From NCBI GenBank assembly GCA_050246595.1, contig JBFWVT010000015.1:14484-78483 (forward strand): a stretch of DNA of 64,000 nucleotides. Reading direction: 5' to 3'. How positions within the stretch are numbered: the stretch's first letter is position 1; each line of letters begins with the position of its first letter. The notes beneath the pieces are model-generated. The model ran no database searches. It worked only from the letters and a program-made list of their open reading frames with translations, and was not told the origin of the DNA. Shown here one piece after another: positions 35,689 through 44,712 of this stretch. This stretch comes from DATARH01 sp050246595. Lineage in GTDB: Bacteria; Pseudomonadota; Alphaproteobacteria; ATCC43930; CGMCC-115725. A program made the position numbers and the translations under genes.

Positions 35689-38079
35689 ATGCTGCGAGCC
35701 TTGCCCGGAGGGCGCTACCGGGACCCCGAGGACGAGACGCGGCGGCCAAGCGCCGACAAGCTGGCCTGTCTGGCGGCGCTGGAAAAAAAGGTGCTGTGGC
35801 TCTCGACCTGGATGATCCACAACGCCAACCATCTGCGCCCGAGCCGCGACGGGCTGAAGGTCGGCGGTCATCAGGCGTCGAGCGCCTCGGTCGCGACCTT
35901 GATGACCGCGCTCTATCTCGACGTGCTGCGGCCGCCGGACCGGGTCGCGGTCAAACCGCACGCCGCGCCGGTGTTCCACGCGCTGCAATACCTCCTCGGA
36001 CGGCAGAGCCGCGACAAGCTCGAACGGTTCCGCGGGTTCGGCGGGGCGCAGTCCTACCCGTCGCGCACCAAGGACGGCGCCGACATCGTCGATTTCTCGA
36101 CCGGCTCGGTCGGTCTCGGGGTCGGCATCACGCTGTTCGCCTCGCTGGTGCAGGATTATCTGCGGCTGCACCGGATGGTCCCGACCGATGCCCCGCCGGG
36201 CCGCATGATCGCGCTGGCCGGCGATGCCGAACTCGACGAGGGCAATATCTTCGAGGCGCTGCTCGAAGGCTGGAAGCACGATGTCCGCAATCTCTGGTGG
36301 ATCATCGATTACAACCGCCAGAGCCTCGACGCGGTCGTCTCCGACCGGCTGTTCGGCCGCATCGACGCGCTGTTCGAGATGTTCGGCTGGCGCGTCGTGA
36401 CGCTGAAATACGGCCGCCTGCTGCAAGCCGCCTTTGCGCGGCCGGACGGTGAGCACCTGCGCGAATGGATCGACGCCTGCCCGAATTCTCTTTACTCGGC
36501 GCTGGTCTACAAGGGCGGCGAGGGCTGGCGCGAGCATCTCAAGCGCGACCTGAACCGCTATCCCGGCATCCGCGCGATCCTCGACGAGCACGACGACCCG
36601 GCGCTGGCGCGGCTGATGACCAACCTTGCCGGGCATGATCTGGGTTCGGTGCTAGACGCGTTTCACGCCGTCACCGACGACCGGCCTACCTGCTTTATCG
36701 CCTATACGATCAAGGGCTACGGTCTGCCGTTCGCCGGCCACAAGGACAACCATGCCGGGCTGATGAACTCGGACCAGATGAACGCATTCCAGCAGGCGAT
36801 GCGGGTGCCGCAGGGCGCCGAATGGGAAAAATTCGCCGGTCTCGATGTCGGAGCCGACCGACTCGCCGAATTCCTCGCCAATATCCCGTTCGTCCGAGAC
36901 GGGCTGCGCAGCCATGACCCGGCGCCGATCGCGGTTCCGGCCGAGTTGCCGGTGCCGCGCGGCGCCCGTCTCTCGACCCAGGAAGCCTTTGGCCGCATCC
37001 TCGGCGGGCTGGCCTCCGAGCGGAGCGATCTCGCCTCGCGCATCGTCACGACCTCGCCTGATGTCACGGTCTCGACCAATCTCGGGGCCTGGGTCAACCG
37101 CCGCGGCATCTTCGACCGGGCCGAGCGCGCCGACACGTTCCGCGAGGAAAACGTCGTCTCGGCGCAACGCTGGGCGATGGGGCCGCGCGGCCAGCATCTC
37201 GAACTCGGCATCGCCGAGAGCAATCTGTTTCTTCTGCTGTCGGCGCTGGGGCTGGCGGAAGAGCTGTTCGGCGCGCGGCTGCTGCCGATCGGCACGGTCT
37301 ACGACCCGTTTATCAAGCGCGGTCTCGACGCGCTCAACTACGGTCTTTACCAGGACGCCCGGTTCATCCTGGTGGCGACCCCGTCGGGCATCACGCTGGC
37401 CCCCGAGGGCGGCGCGCACCAATCGCTGATCGAACCGTTGATCGGCATCGGCCAGCCGGGTCTGACCGCGTTCGAGCCGGCCTATGCCGACGAATTGGCC
37501 GTGCTGCTGCGCTGGGCGTTTTCCGAAATCCAGCGCGATGGCGGCAGCTCGGTCTATTTCCGGCTCTCGACCCGGCCGCTCGACCAGCCCGAGCGCCGGA
37601 TCGACGACGCTCTCGCCGACTCCATCGTCGCCGGCGGCTATTGGCGTTGCGAACCGACCCCCGACGCCGATCTGGCGATCGTCTATTGCGGCGCGGTCGC
37701 GCCGGAGGCGGCGGTGGCGCACGAGGCGCTGCGCGAGGACGTGCCCGGCGCCGGGCTGCTCGCGGTCACCTCGCCCGGTTCGTTGTATCGCGATTGGCGG
37801 CATTCGTTGCGGACCGGCCGGTCCGGTATCGCCGAAACGCTGCTCGCGCGGCTGCGGCCCGGCGCGGCGCTGGTGACGGTCGCCGACAGCCACCCCGCGG
37901 CGCTGTCCTGGCTCGGTGCGGTGGCGCGGTACAGCGTCGTGCCGCTCGGCGTCGATCGCTTCGGCCAGTCCGGCGACATCCCGGACCTTTACCGCGAGTA
38001 CGGGCTTGATCGCGACGCGATCATCGACGCCGCGGCGCGGGCTTGTCTGCGGGCCGACCGGGCGGCCGGGTTCTATTGA
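35689..38079 (+). CDS. Homodimeric pyruvate dehydrogenase E1 / transketolase-like TPP enzyme
   Basis: A 796-residue thiamine-diphosphate enzyme with the three-domain layout of AceE. The TPP motif runs from GDAELDEG near residue 182 to WWIIDYNRQSLD near 203-214. The Pyr domain starts at LSTQEAFGRIL, with the catalytic-Glu region LELGIAESNLFLLLSALGLA near 503-522, and a C-terminal transketolase domain follows. It is shorter than E. coli AceE (about 890). ATG 35689 is chosen because AAAGGAG lies 6 bases before it. No E2 or E3 gene is near; the neighbour is an amidase. Substrate could be pyruvate or another 2-oxo acid. Confidence 0.8.
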   Translation: MLRALPGGRYRDPEDETRRPSADKLACLAALEKKVLWLSTWMIHNANHLRPSRDGLKVGGHQASSASVATLMTALYLDVLRPPDRVAVKPHAAPVFHALQYLLGRQSRDKLERFRGFGGAQSYPSRTKDGADIVDFSTGSVGLGVGITLFASLVQDYLRLHRMVPTDAPPGRMIALAGDAELDEGNIFEALLEGWKHDVRNLWWIIDYNRQSLDAVVSDRLFGRIDALFEMFGWRVVTLKYGRLLQAAFARPDGEHLREWIDACPNSLYSALVYKGGEGWREHLKRDLNRYPGIRAILDEHDDPALARLMTNLAGHDLGSVLDAFHAVTDDRPTCFIAYTIKGYGLPFAGHKDNHAGLMNSDQMNAFQQAMRVPQGAEWEKFAGLDVGADRLAEFLANIPFVRDGLRSHDPAPIAVPAELPVPRGARLSTQEAFGRILGGLASERSDLASRIVTTSPDVTVSTNLGAWVNRRGIFDRAERADTFREENVVSAQRWAMGPRGQHLELGIAESNLFLLLSALGLAEELFGARLLPIGTVYDPFIKRGLDALNYGLYQDARFILVATPSGITLAPEGGAHQSLIEPLIGIGQPGLTAFEPAYADELAVLLRWAFSEIQRDGGSSVYFRLSTRPLDQPERRIDDALADSIVAGGYWRCEPTPDADLAIVYCGAVAPEAAVAHEALREDVPGAGLLAVTSPGSLYRDWRHSLRTGRSGIAETLLARLRPGAALVTVADSHPAALSWLGAVARYSVVPLGVDRFGQSGDIPDLYREYGLDRDAIIDAAARACLRADRAAGFY

Positions 38080-38107
38080 TGTTTGAGCGCGTCGGGAGGG
38101 CGCAGCA

Positions 38108-39496
38108 ATGGATATCCCGTTTCTGACGATCGCCGAATTGAACCGGCTTTACGACCGCCGCGAGCTGTCGCCGGTCGAGGTGACGACGGCGCTGCTCGAC
38201 CGCATCGCCGCGCATGACGGCACATTGCACAGTTTTTTGTTCGTCACCGGGGAAGTCGCGCTCGATGAGGCGCGGAGGGCCGAACGCGAGCTTATGGCGG
38301 GCACGAGGCGCGGCCCGCTGCACGGCGTCCCCTATGCGCTGAAGGACATCATCGAGACCGCCGGTATTCGCACCACCGGCCATTCGAAATTGCGCGAGAA
38401 CCATGTCCCCGCTGCCGACGCCGACATCGTCAGCAGGCTCAAATACGGCGGCGGTATTCTGACGGGCAAGCTCGCGACCTGGGAATTCGCTCTCGGCGGC
38501 CCGAGCTGGGACCTGCCGTGGCCGCCGGCGCTGAACCCGTGGGACCCGCGGCGGCTGCCGGGCGGCTCGTCGAGCGGCGCCGGGGCGGCGGTTGCGGCCG
38601 GGTTTGTGCCCGGCGCGGTCGGCACCGATACCGGCGGCTCGGTGCGCGGCCCGGCGGCGTTGTGCGGTCTCGCCGGGATCAAGCCGACCTACGGAAGGGT
38701 CAGCCGCCGCGGCGTCTTCCCGAACACGTTTTCGATGGACCATTGCGGCCCGCTGACCCGCAGCGCCGAGGACATCGCGCTGTTTCTCCAGGTCATCGCC
38801 GGCTACGACAAGCAAGACCCCGGCAGCGAGGACGTCCCGGTGCCGGACTATGCCGCCGGGCTGAACGGCGGCGTGCAGGGTCTGCGGATCGGCGTCGCCG
38901 AGGACTGGTATCGCAATGCCCCGCACCCCGATGTCGCACCTTCGGTCGATGCCGCGGCCGAAGTGCTGCGCGGTCTCGGCGCGACCGTCGAACCCGTAAG
39001 ACTGTCGAGCCTGCGCGACTACACCGATTGCAAGACGACGATCTCCAGCGTCGAATTGTATTCGATCCACGAGCACGATCTGCGCAACCGCCCGCGCGAT
39101 TTCGGCCGCATCCTGCGCAACCGCGTCCTGCCGGGGGCGCTGATCCGCGCCGAGGACTATATGGCCGCCCTACGCTGGCGGGCGGCGCTGGCGCGCGAGC
39201 AGGCCGAACTGTTCCGCCGGATCGATGCGATCGTCACGGCGGGGGCGCTCAGCGTCGCCGACCGCGCCGACCCGGACCAGCCCGACCGCCTCGTTCCCGC
39301 GCCGAGCATCACGATGCCGTTCAGCGTCGCCGGGGTGCCGGCGCTGGCGATCCCGTGCGGGTTCAGCCGCGAAGAAGGTCTGCCGCTGTCGTTGCAGATC
39401 GCCGCCGCACCGTTCGCCGAGGGGCTGATCCTGCGCATCGCGCACGCCTATCAGCAGGCCACCGACTGGCACCGCCGCCACCCGACTCTAGTTTGA
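38108..39496 (+). CDS. Amidase signature family enzyme
   Basis: A 462-residue amidase with the Ser-cisSer-Lys triad: Lys in YALKDIIET near residue 78, the Gly/Ser-rich LPGGSSSGAGAAVAAGFVPG near 152, and the nucleophile in GTDTGGSVRGPAALCG near 176. The family includes GatA, AtzE, nicotinamidase and nitrile-pathway amidases; substrate is not deducible. It starts 28 bases after the TPP enzyme, so cotranscription is likely. A GatC/AtzG-like small gene follows about 240 bases downstream. Confidence 0.88.
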   Translation: MDIPFLTIAELNRLYDRRELSPVEVTTALLDRIAAHDGTLHSFLFVTGEVALDEARRAERELMAGTRRGPLHGVPYALKDIIETAGIRTTGHSKLRENHVPAADADIVSRLKYGGGILTGKLATWEFALGGPSWDLPWPPALNPWDPRRLPGGSSSGAGAAVAAGFVPGAVGTDTGGSVRGPAALCGLAGIKPTYGRVSRRGVFPNTFSMDHCGPLTRSAEDIALFLQVIAGYDKQDPGSEDVPVPDYAAGLNGGVQGLRIGVAEDWYRNAPHPDVAPSVDAAAEVLRGLGATVEPVRLSSLRDYTDCKTTISSVELYSIHEHDLRNRPRDFGRILRNRVLPGALIRAEDYMAALRWRAALAREQAELFRRIDAIVTAGALSVADRADPDQPDRLVPAPSITMPFSVAGVPALAIPCGFSREEGLPLSLQIAAAPFAEGLILRIAHAYQQATDWHRRHPTLV

Positions 39497-39565
39497 GCTT
39501 GGCTCAAATGAATTCCACGCTTCCAACGGCCTGTCGAACGGGCCAACGTTGTGCAAACCCAAAAG

Positions 39566-39648
39566 TCGCATCCCCGGCGAAAGCCGGGGTCCACCGATCA
39601 ACCGTTCGGAAAGCGGAAAAGTGGGTCCCGGCTTACGCCGGGACTGCG
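39566..39648. repeat. Family 3 palindromic repeat
   Basis: GCATCCCCGGCGAAAGCCGG-GGTCCAC ... GTGGGTCCCGGCTTACGCCG-GGACTGCG; same architecture as 28991-29073. It lies between the amidase and the GatC/AtzG-like gene, with nothing else in that gap. Confidence 0.8.
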
Positions 39649-39735
39649 GATTCTTGCGTCCATGGCAATGCTCACTTTTGAGGACCCCCTAAAAGCGAAA
39701 ATTCATTTCCGGCCAGCTTCTGAGGAGCAAGATCA

Positions 39736-39972
39736 ATGGCAAGCGACGCACGCCCCGACCACACCCATCTACCGCCCGCAACACCGGAAGAAATCCGCCT
39801 CTTGCTCCGCCGCGCCGGCCTCGACCTCCCCGAGGACTTGCTTCAGCAGTTCCTCGCCGCATGGCCGGCCTACGAGGCGATGGTGCGCCGCATCCCGCGC
39901 AGCCGCCCCTATGAGGAGGAACCGGCGCACAGCTTCCGCCCGTCCCGCTTTGCCGCCCGCATGTCGCGCTGA
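39736..39972 (+). CDS. Small GatC/AtzG-like protein
   Basis: A 78-residue, mostly helical protein: PATPEEIRLLLRRAGLDLPE then FLAAWPAYEAMVRRIPRSRP and a C-terminal EEPAHSFRP. This is the pattern of the small companions of amidases (GatC, AtzG), which wrap around the amidase and stabilise it. A GAGGAG ribosome-binding site precedes the ATG. Assignment rests on the pattern and on its position downstream of an amidase; the two are separated by a repeat, which may have been inserted later. Confidence 0.55.
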   Translation: MASDARPDHTHLPPATPEEIRLLLRRAGLDLPEDLLQQFLAAWPAYEAMVRRIPRSRPYEEEPAHSFRPSRFAARMSR

Positions 39973-39987
39973 GCGTCCGCAGCCCGA

Positions 39988-40365
39988 TCAGGCGGGCCGG
40001 CCGCAATAGGCTTCGAGCCTGTAGCCGTCGGGATCGACGACAAAGGCGGCATAATAGGGCTGGGTGTATTCCGGGCGGATGCCCGGGGCGCCGTTGTCGT
40101 GTCCGCCGGCGCGCAGCGCCGCCGCGTGAAACGCGTCGACCGCGTCGCGACTCTCCGCCGCAAAGCAGAAATGCAGGTTGGATTTGTCGTCGGGCGGCAC
40201 CGGATGTTCGGCCGCGCCGATCCACAGCGCCACCTTGCCGCCGCCGTATCCAAGCTCGTTTGCGCTCTCACTCAGGCACGAATAACCGAGCGGTGCCAGA
40301 GCCGTATCGTAAAACTGCTTGGCGCGCGCGATATCGGCGACCCCGATCGAGACATGGTCAAACAT
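39988..40365 (-). CDS. VOC (glyoxalase/bleomycin resistance) family protein
   Basis: A 125-residue vicinal-oxygen-chelate protein starting MFDHVSIGVADIARAKQFYD, with FAAESRDAVDAFHAAAL near residues 70-86 and FVVDPDGYRLEAYC near the end. The metal-ligand candidates are the first His and the final Glu. ATG 40365 has a GGAGAGG site and is preferred over GTG 40377. Function in the family ranges from resistance to dioxygenases, so it is left open. Convergent with the GatC-like gene and divergent from the CGNR gene. Confidence 0.82.
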   Translation of the reverse strand: MFDHVSIGVADIARAKQFYDTALAPLGYSCLSESANELGYGGGKVALWIGAAEHPVPPDDKSNLHFCFAAESRDAVDAFHAAALRAGGHDNGAPGIRPEYTQPYYAAFVVDPDGYRLEAYCGRPA

Positions 40366-40442
40366 CTGCCTCTCCACAACTATCTATCAGGTTAGACAAT
40401 GGCGATCTGCCGGATGTCTGTCAACCATATAGGGGGTTAGAA

Positions 40443-41084
40443 ATCTCAAAAACTGCGAACACGCCGCTGTGGATCGTCGCTCCGAGCGAGGATCTCTGCG
40501 TCAATTTCGCGAACACGCTGTGGTGGCGCGGCAGCCCGGCTCCGACCGAGAAACTGTCCGGGTTCCGCGATCTGCTCGACTGGCTCGCGGCATCGCAGGC
40601 GGTTCCGACCGAACTGTTCGATTGCGCCGTTTTCTGGGCCGACGCCGACCCGGAAGCGGCTGACAGGCTCTTTCGCGACGCAATTTCGCTGCGCGAGGCG
40701 ATCTATCAGAGTCTCACCGCCGCTGCTCTTGGCGACTCCGCCACGGCGGCCGATTTCGCGCGGCTGAACAACGCCGTGGCCGCGGCGCCGGCGCGCACGA
40801 GACTGGTCCGCCGCGGTCATGCCTATGCCTGGGATATCGTCTCAGCGGAGTTGACGATTCCGCTGCTGCTGACCCCGGTCTTGTGGTCGGCGGCCGATCT
40901 GTTGGCGCGCGGCGATTATAATCGGCTGCGTCGCTGCGCCAACGACCAATGTCTCTGGCTGTTTATCGATCGCAGCAAGGGCGGCACGCGGCGCTGGTGC
41001 GACATGAGTTCGTGCGGCAATCGCGCGAAATCGCGGCGCCATTACCAACGCAGCAAGCCCGGCGGGAGCGGCGAGCCGCGCTGA
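40443..41084 (+). CDS. CGNR zinc-finger protein with ABATE domain (regulator)
   Basis: About 213 residues. The N-terminal stress-response ABATE domain starts at LWIVAPSEDLCVNFANT, and the C-terminal CGNR zinc finger is complete: CANDQC, then RRWCDMSSCGNRAKSRRHYQ. Such proteins are putative transcription factors. The start is odd: no ATG, GTG or TTG lies between 40296 and the conserved region. Upstream ones at 40260 and 40293 overlap the divergent VOC gene. AGGGGG at 40431-40436 sits 6 bases before an ATC codon at 40443, so an ATC start is the best reading; a mutated start (TTA at 40437, one base from TTG) is the alternative. Confidence 0.7.
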   Translation: MSKTANTPLWIVAPSEDLCVNFANTLWWRGSPAPTEKLSGFRDLLDWLAASQAVPTELFDCAVFWADADPEAADRLFRDAISLREAIYQSLTAAALGDSATAADFARLNNAVAAAPARTRLVRRGHAYAWDIVSAELTIPLLLTPVLWSAADLLARGDYNRLRRCANDQCLWLFIDRSKGGTRRWCDMSSCGNRAKSRRHYQRSKPGGSGEPR

Positions 41085-41188
41085 CGCGGCGGGGTCATGC
41101 GCGCGACGCTGTTTTCATCGGCATGGCGGCTCGGCACAATGCCAAGCGGGCGGAGACGGCGGATGCCGTGCCGGCAAGGAGAATTTGT

Positions 41189-42391
41189 ATGGACACATTG
41201 GAAGCGCGCGGCGACGCCAGGCTCGAACAGACCTATGTCGAGCGGGCGCGCGAATTGACGCCGATGCTGCGCGACGCCGGCGACGAGATCGAGCGCAACC
41301 GCGAGGTGACGCCTGAGGTCGTCGCGGCGATGAAGGATCGCGGCATTTTCCGCATGCTGCTGCCGCGCTCGCTGGGCGGCGCTGAACTTGACCCGCTGAC
41401 CTATACCGAGGTCCTGTACACGCTGGCGCAGGCCGACGGCAGCACCGCGTGGTGTCTCGGGCAGAATTCCGGCTGTTCGATGATCGCGCCGTATCTGCCG
41501 GAGGAGACCGCGCGCGAGGTGTTTGGCGACCGCGACGGCATCCTCGCCTGGGGTCCCGATCTGCCGGGAGCCGGCCGCACGACCGTCGTCGATGGCGGCT
41601 ACCGGGTCACTGGGCGCTGGGGTTTCGCGACCGGCAGCCGGCACGCCAGATGGCTTGGCTGTCACACGCCGCTATTCGACCCGGACGGCAGCCCGCGCAA
41701 ACTGCCGAACGGCCGCCAGCAGGTGCGCACGATGATCTTCCGCAAATCCGAGGCGCAGATCATCGACAACTGGCAGGTCCTCGGGCTGCGCGGCACCGGC
41801 AGCGACAGCTACGCGTTGAACGACCATTTCGTGCCGCAATCCTTCACCGCCGGTCGCGACAACCCGGCCGAGCTGCGCGAAAAGGGGGCGCTCTACCAAT
41901 TCACCTCGGGCATGATCTACGCGATGAGTTTTGCCCACGTTTCAATGGGGATCGCGAAAGGCGCGTTCGACGCCTTTATCGAGATCGCGCGGGACAAGGT
42001 GCCTCGCGGCGCCAAGGGAACCTTGCGCGAGAACAACGTGATCCAGGCGCAGGTCTCGCAATGCGAGGCGCGGCTCAAATCCTCACGCGCCTATCTGCGC
42101 GGCGTCATCGCCGAGATGTGGGACGAGGCGCGCAGCAACGGAGAAATCAGCGCCGACTACCACCCGCAGCTCCGTCTCGCGGCGACCTGGGCGATCCATC
42201 AGGCGCGCGACATCGTCGCGACCGTGTATCAGGCGGCCGGGTCGTCGGCGATTTTCGAGAACAACCCGCTGGAACGCCGGATGCGCGACATTCACGCCGG
42301 CACGCAGCAGGGCCAGGGTCGCGCGGTGCATTTCGAGACGGTCGGGCAGATCATGCTGGGTCTGCCGCCGGAAGGACGGATGTTCCGGTAG
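41189..42391 (+). CDS. Acyl-CoA dehydrogenase-family flavoprotein (possible flavin monooxygenase)
   Basis: A 400-residue protein of the acyl-CoA dehydrogenase superfamily with N-terminal helical, middle beta and C-terminal helical domains. Segments seen are FRMLLPRSLGGAELDPLTYT near residue 52, WGFATGSRHARWLG near 152, and ENNPLERRMRDIHAGTQQ near 358. It lacks the classical catalytic Glu environment of beta-oxidation enzymes that I can recognise, and looks closer to the group D flavin monooxygenases (HsaA, HpaB-C2 type). AAGGAG precedes the ATG. No flavin reductase gene is adjacent. Single-gene unit. Confidence 0.75.
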   Translation: MDTLEARGDARLEQTYVERARELTPMLRDAGDEIERNREVTPEVVAAMKDRGIFRMLLPRSLGGAELDPLTYTEVLYTLAQADGSTAWCLGQNSGCSMIAPYLPEETAREVFGDRDGILAWGPDLPGAGRTTVVDGGYRVTGRWGFATGSRHARWLGCHTPLFDPDGSPRKLPNGRQQVRTMIFRKSEAQIIDNWQVLGLRGTGSDSYALNDHFVPQSFTAGRDNPAELREKGALYQFTSGMIYAMSFAHVSMGIAKGAFDAFIEIARDKVPRGAKGTLRENNVIQAQVSQCEARLKSSRAYLRGVIAEMWDEARSNGEISADYHPQLRLAATWAIHQARDIVATVYQAAGSSAIFENNPLERRMRDIHAGTQQGQGRAVHFETVGQIMLGLPPEGRMFR

Positions 42392-42455
42392 CGTAGTATC
42401 GTCAAAGCTGTTCCAAGACTATCGCAATCCCGTGGGCCTTTAGCCCACGGACTTG

Positions 42456-42535
42456 ATCCGTGGGGAAAGCCGGGATCCACCCTTCAGCATCTCGGAAGCA
42501 GACAAGTGGGTCCCGGCTTTCGCCGGGACTGCGAC
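42456..42535. repeat. Family 3 palindromic repeat with adjoining hairpins
   Basis: GGGGAAAGCCGGGATCCAC ... GTGGGTCCCGGCTTTCGCCG-GGACTGCGAC. Two small hairpins directly precede it (CGTGGGCCTTTAGCCCACG at 42431-42449 and CACGGACTTGATCCGTG at 42446-42462). Located between the acyl-CoA dehydrogenase-like gene and ridA. Confidence 0.75.
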
Positions 42536-42576
42536 GCGTGCCTGATCAGTAGCCTGTCTATGCGCTGCCCGCGCTG

Positions 42577-42975
42577 CTACTCCGGCAGCCCGACCACCAC
42601 CTCGATCTCGACCAGCAGATCGGGGCGGACAAGGCGGCTGACCTCGACCAAGGTGCTGGCTGGCCGCGCCGCGCCGAAAAACTCCTGCCGCACCGGGTTG
42701 ATCCGCGCCCGGTCCTCGATATTGGTCAGGTACACCGTCACCCTCAGCACATCGCCGAACCCGGCTCCCGCTGCATCCAGCACTTTCCGCATATTCTCGA
42801 AAATCTGCCGCGTCTGGCGCACCGCATCGCCTTCCCCGACCACCTTGCCCTCGGCATCTATCCCAACCAGTCCGGAGATGAACAACAGATCGCCAAACCG
42901 GACCGCGTCGCAGTAATGGCTGAACGGCGGCGCCAGCCCCGCCACGGTAAATTCCCGGCGTTTCGTCATGCTCAT
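42577..42975 (-). CDS. RidA family (YjgF/YER057c/UK114) protein
   Basis: A 132-residue trimeric protein of the RidA superfamily, which hydrolyses reactive enamines and imines made by PLP enzymes. Typical pattern is FSHYCDAVRFGDLLFISGLVG near residues 20-40, then QIFENMRKVLDAAGAGFGDVLRVTVYL and a final VEVSRLVRPDLLVEIEV. The conserved Arg of true RidA is present in RPDLLVEIE. The ATG at 42975 overlaps the lipoprotein stop as ATGA; an ATG two codons later is also possible. Confidence 0.85.
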   Translation of the reverse strand: MSMTKRREFTVAGLAPPFSHYCDAVRFGDLLFISGLVGIDAEGKVVGEGDAVRQTRQIFENMRKVLDAAGAGFGDVLRVTVYLTNIEDRARINPVRQEFFGAARPASTLVEVSRLVRPDLLVEIEVVVGLPE

Positions 42976-43211
42976 TCCTTCCGCAACCCGAGATCGGCGA
43001 GGCAGGCCTCCAACGGCTTGCCCTGCGCCGATCTTACCGCCCCTTGCTGGCAGGACGCGACAAGAGCGGTGTATTCCGCGCGGCTCGGCGGCTTGCCCGA
43101 GGCAAGGGTCCAGCCCTGCACGGTGTCCACGCCGGAACCAGACCCAGGCGAGGTGTCCGGCGGATCGCAACCGGCGAGGGCCAGCATCGCAACAAGGACC
43201 ATTCTCCACAT
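42972..43211 (-). CDS. Small lipoprotein of unknown function
   Basis: A 79-residue protein with a lipoprotein signal (MWRMVLVAMLALAGC; lipobox LAGC, acylated Cys15), a short Gly/Ser/Pro linker, and a body with two cysteines (VASCQQGAV and LEACLADLGL) that may pair. It overlaps ridA by four bases, so it is translated together with it. No family recognised. Confidence 0.6.
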   Translation of the reverse strand: MWRMVLVAMLALAGCDPPDTSPGSGSGVDTVQGWTLASGKPPSRAEYTALVASCQQGAVRSAQGKPLEACLADLGLRKE

Positions 43212-43266
43212 CGGCTGATCCGTCCTCGGGCCTCCCGGTAAGGAGAACGGCGGCAAATCTCTTGCG

Positions 43267-44529
43267 TCACCGGCGCGCGGCGGCGACCGGTCTTCCGGGT
43301 CCCGCCCGCGGCGTGCGGCCGACCACCGCGGCGCTGCCGATCGCGACCGCAAAGGCGAGCGCCGAGACGGCGAACACCATCCGCGGTCTGCCATGATCGA
43401 GCAGCAGCCCGAGAAGGGGCGGCGCGATCGCCGCGCCAAGATCGAGACCGGAATAGACAAACCCGAATACCTTGCCAGTCTCCCCGGCAGGCGCCGCGCC
43501 GCGCACGATCATGTCGCGGGCCGGCATTGTCGCCCCCATCGCGAACCCGGCGATACTGGCGCAAGCCGCGAGCACGGCGACCGGAAACGCCGCGACCGCG
43601 AAGACCAGGCTCAGCGCCGCGGCGATCGTCAGCCCGATCCCGACGACAAGCTCATGACGCGGAAAGCGGTCCGCGACAACACCGCCCGCCAGCACCCCGA
43701 GCGCCGCCGCAACAAGAAAGCCCGTCAGCATCGCGTTCGCGGCGCCGATCGACACCCCGAATGCCGCCACCGCGGCGGACGGAAAAAACGTCTGCAATCC
43801 GACCTGGGCGACCGACAGCAGCGTGAAATAGGCGAAGCACAGCAGCACCGGCGGCGCCAGCAGCACGCGCCCCGCCCCGCCCGTGCCCCCGCCGGAGACC
43901 GCGGGCCGCGGCACCGTATGCATCCTGATCTCGCCGCTGAGGATGCTGCGCTGCGAGATCAGATACAGCGTAAAGGCCAGCCCGATCCCGCCGAGGATCA
44001 CCAGCGCCGCCCGCCATCCAAAGATCGCCGTCAGTCCGAGCACGCTGGCTGGCGCGGCGACCCATCCGAGATTGCCGGCGACGCCGTGCGCACCAAATGC
44101 CCGACCGAGACGCCGCGGATCGACCCGCGCATTCATGATCGCGTAATCGGCCGGATGAAACACCGCGTTGCCCAGACCGGCAACGAGCGCTAGCGGCGCC
44201 AGCCACCAGAACCCGGGGACAAACCCGGACAGCAGGATCGCCCCGGAAAACAGCCCGACCCCGGCAATCAGCACGCGGCTCGGGCCGAGCCGGTCAACCA
44301 GGATGCCGGCCGGGGTCTGCATCAGCCCGGAGGCGACATACATCAGCGAGGCGACCAGCCCCAGCTCGGCATAGCCAACGCCGAACACTGTCGTCAGCAA
44401 CGGAAAGATCGGCGGCAGCACGAGCTGATAGAAATGGCTCAGCAGATGCGCCGCGCTGACCAGCCCGATCAGCTTGACGTCGCTGCCGGCCGCTTGCCGG
44501 TGCGGGGCTTGTGCGATGGTTTCGGTCAT
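43267..44529 (-). CDS. MFS transporter
   Basis: A 420-residue, twelve-helix major facilitator. TM1 starts LIGLVSAAHLLSHFYQLVLP, motif A lies in the loop at LVDRLGPSRVLIAG near residue 80, and the FHPADYAIMNARVDPRRLG segment is near 128. It is a paralogue of the divergent transporter at 44713: both share HFYQL/HYYQL, HPADYAI and the late ARDMIV/PRDIMV then GKVFGFV region. Substrate unknown. ATG 44529; the in-frame region upstream is non-coding. The intergenic gap to the divergent gene is 183 bases and probably holds both promoters. Confidence 0.88.
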   Translation of the reverse strand: MTETIAQAPHRQAAGSDVKLIGLVSAAHLLSHFYQLVLPPIFPLLTTVFGVGYAELGLVASLMYVASGLMQTPAGILVDRLGPSRVLIAGVGLFSGAILLSGFVPGFWWLAPLALVAGLGNAVFHPADYAIMNARVDPRRLGRAFGAHGVAGNLGWVAAPASVLGLTAIFGWRAALVILGGIGLAFTLYLISQRSILSGEIRMHTVPRPAVSGGGTGGAGRVLLAPPVLLCFAYFTLLSVAQVGLQTFFPSAAVAAFGVSIGAANAMLTGFLVAAALGVLAGGVVADRFPRHELVVGIGLTIAAALSLVFAVAAFPVAVLAACASIAGFAMGATMPARDMIVRGAAPAGETGKVFGFVYSGLDLGAAIAPPLLGLLLDHGRPRMVFAVSALAFAVAIGSAAVVGRTPRAGPGRPVAAARR

Positions 44530-44712
44530 GCCGCTTCCACAGAACGTGCCGCCATACTTCGTGGCGACGCGAATTTGGGCAAGCCCGCCGTAGCGGATAT
44601 CGCGCTGTATGCCGATCGGGCAACGCAACCCTGCCTAGGCTGCGTTTTCGCGCCTTTCGCTTCCGGTTTAGAGTGCCGGCGATCGTTTGCACGCCGCGGA
44701 GACGAGTGCCGC

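Noticed and set aside
34972..36636. A 554-codon minus-strand frame from the erpA region into the TPP enzyme gene
   Set aside because: It overlaps erpA in a different frame and the TPP enzyme on the other strand, with no domain pattern.
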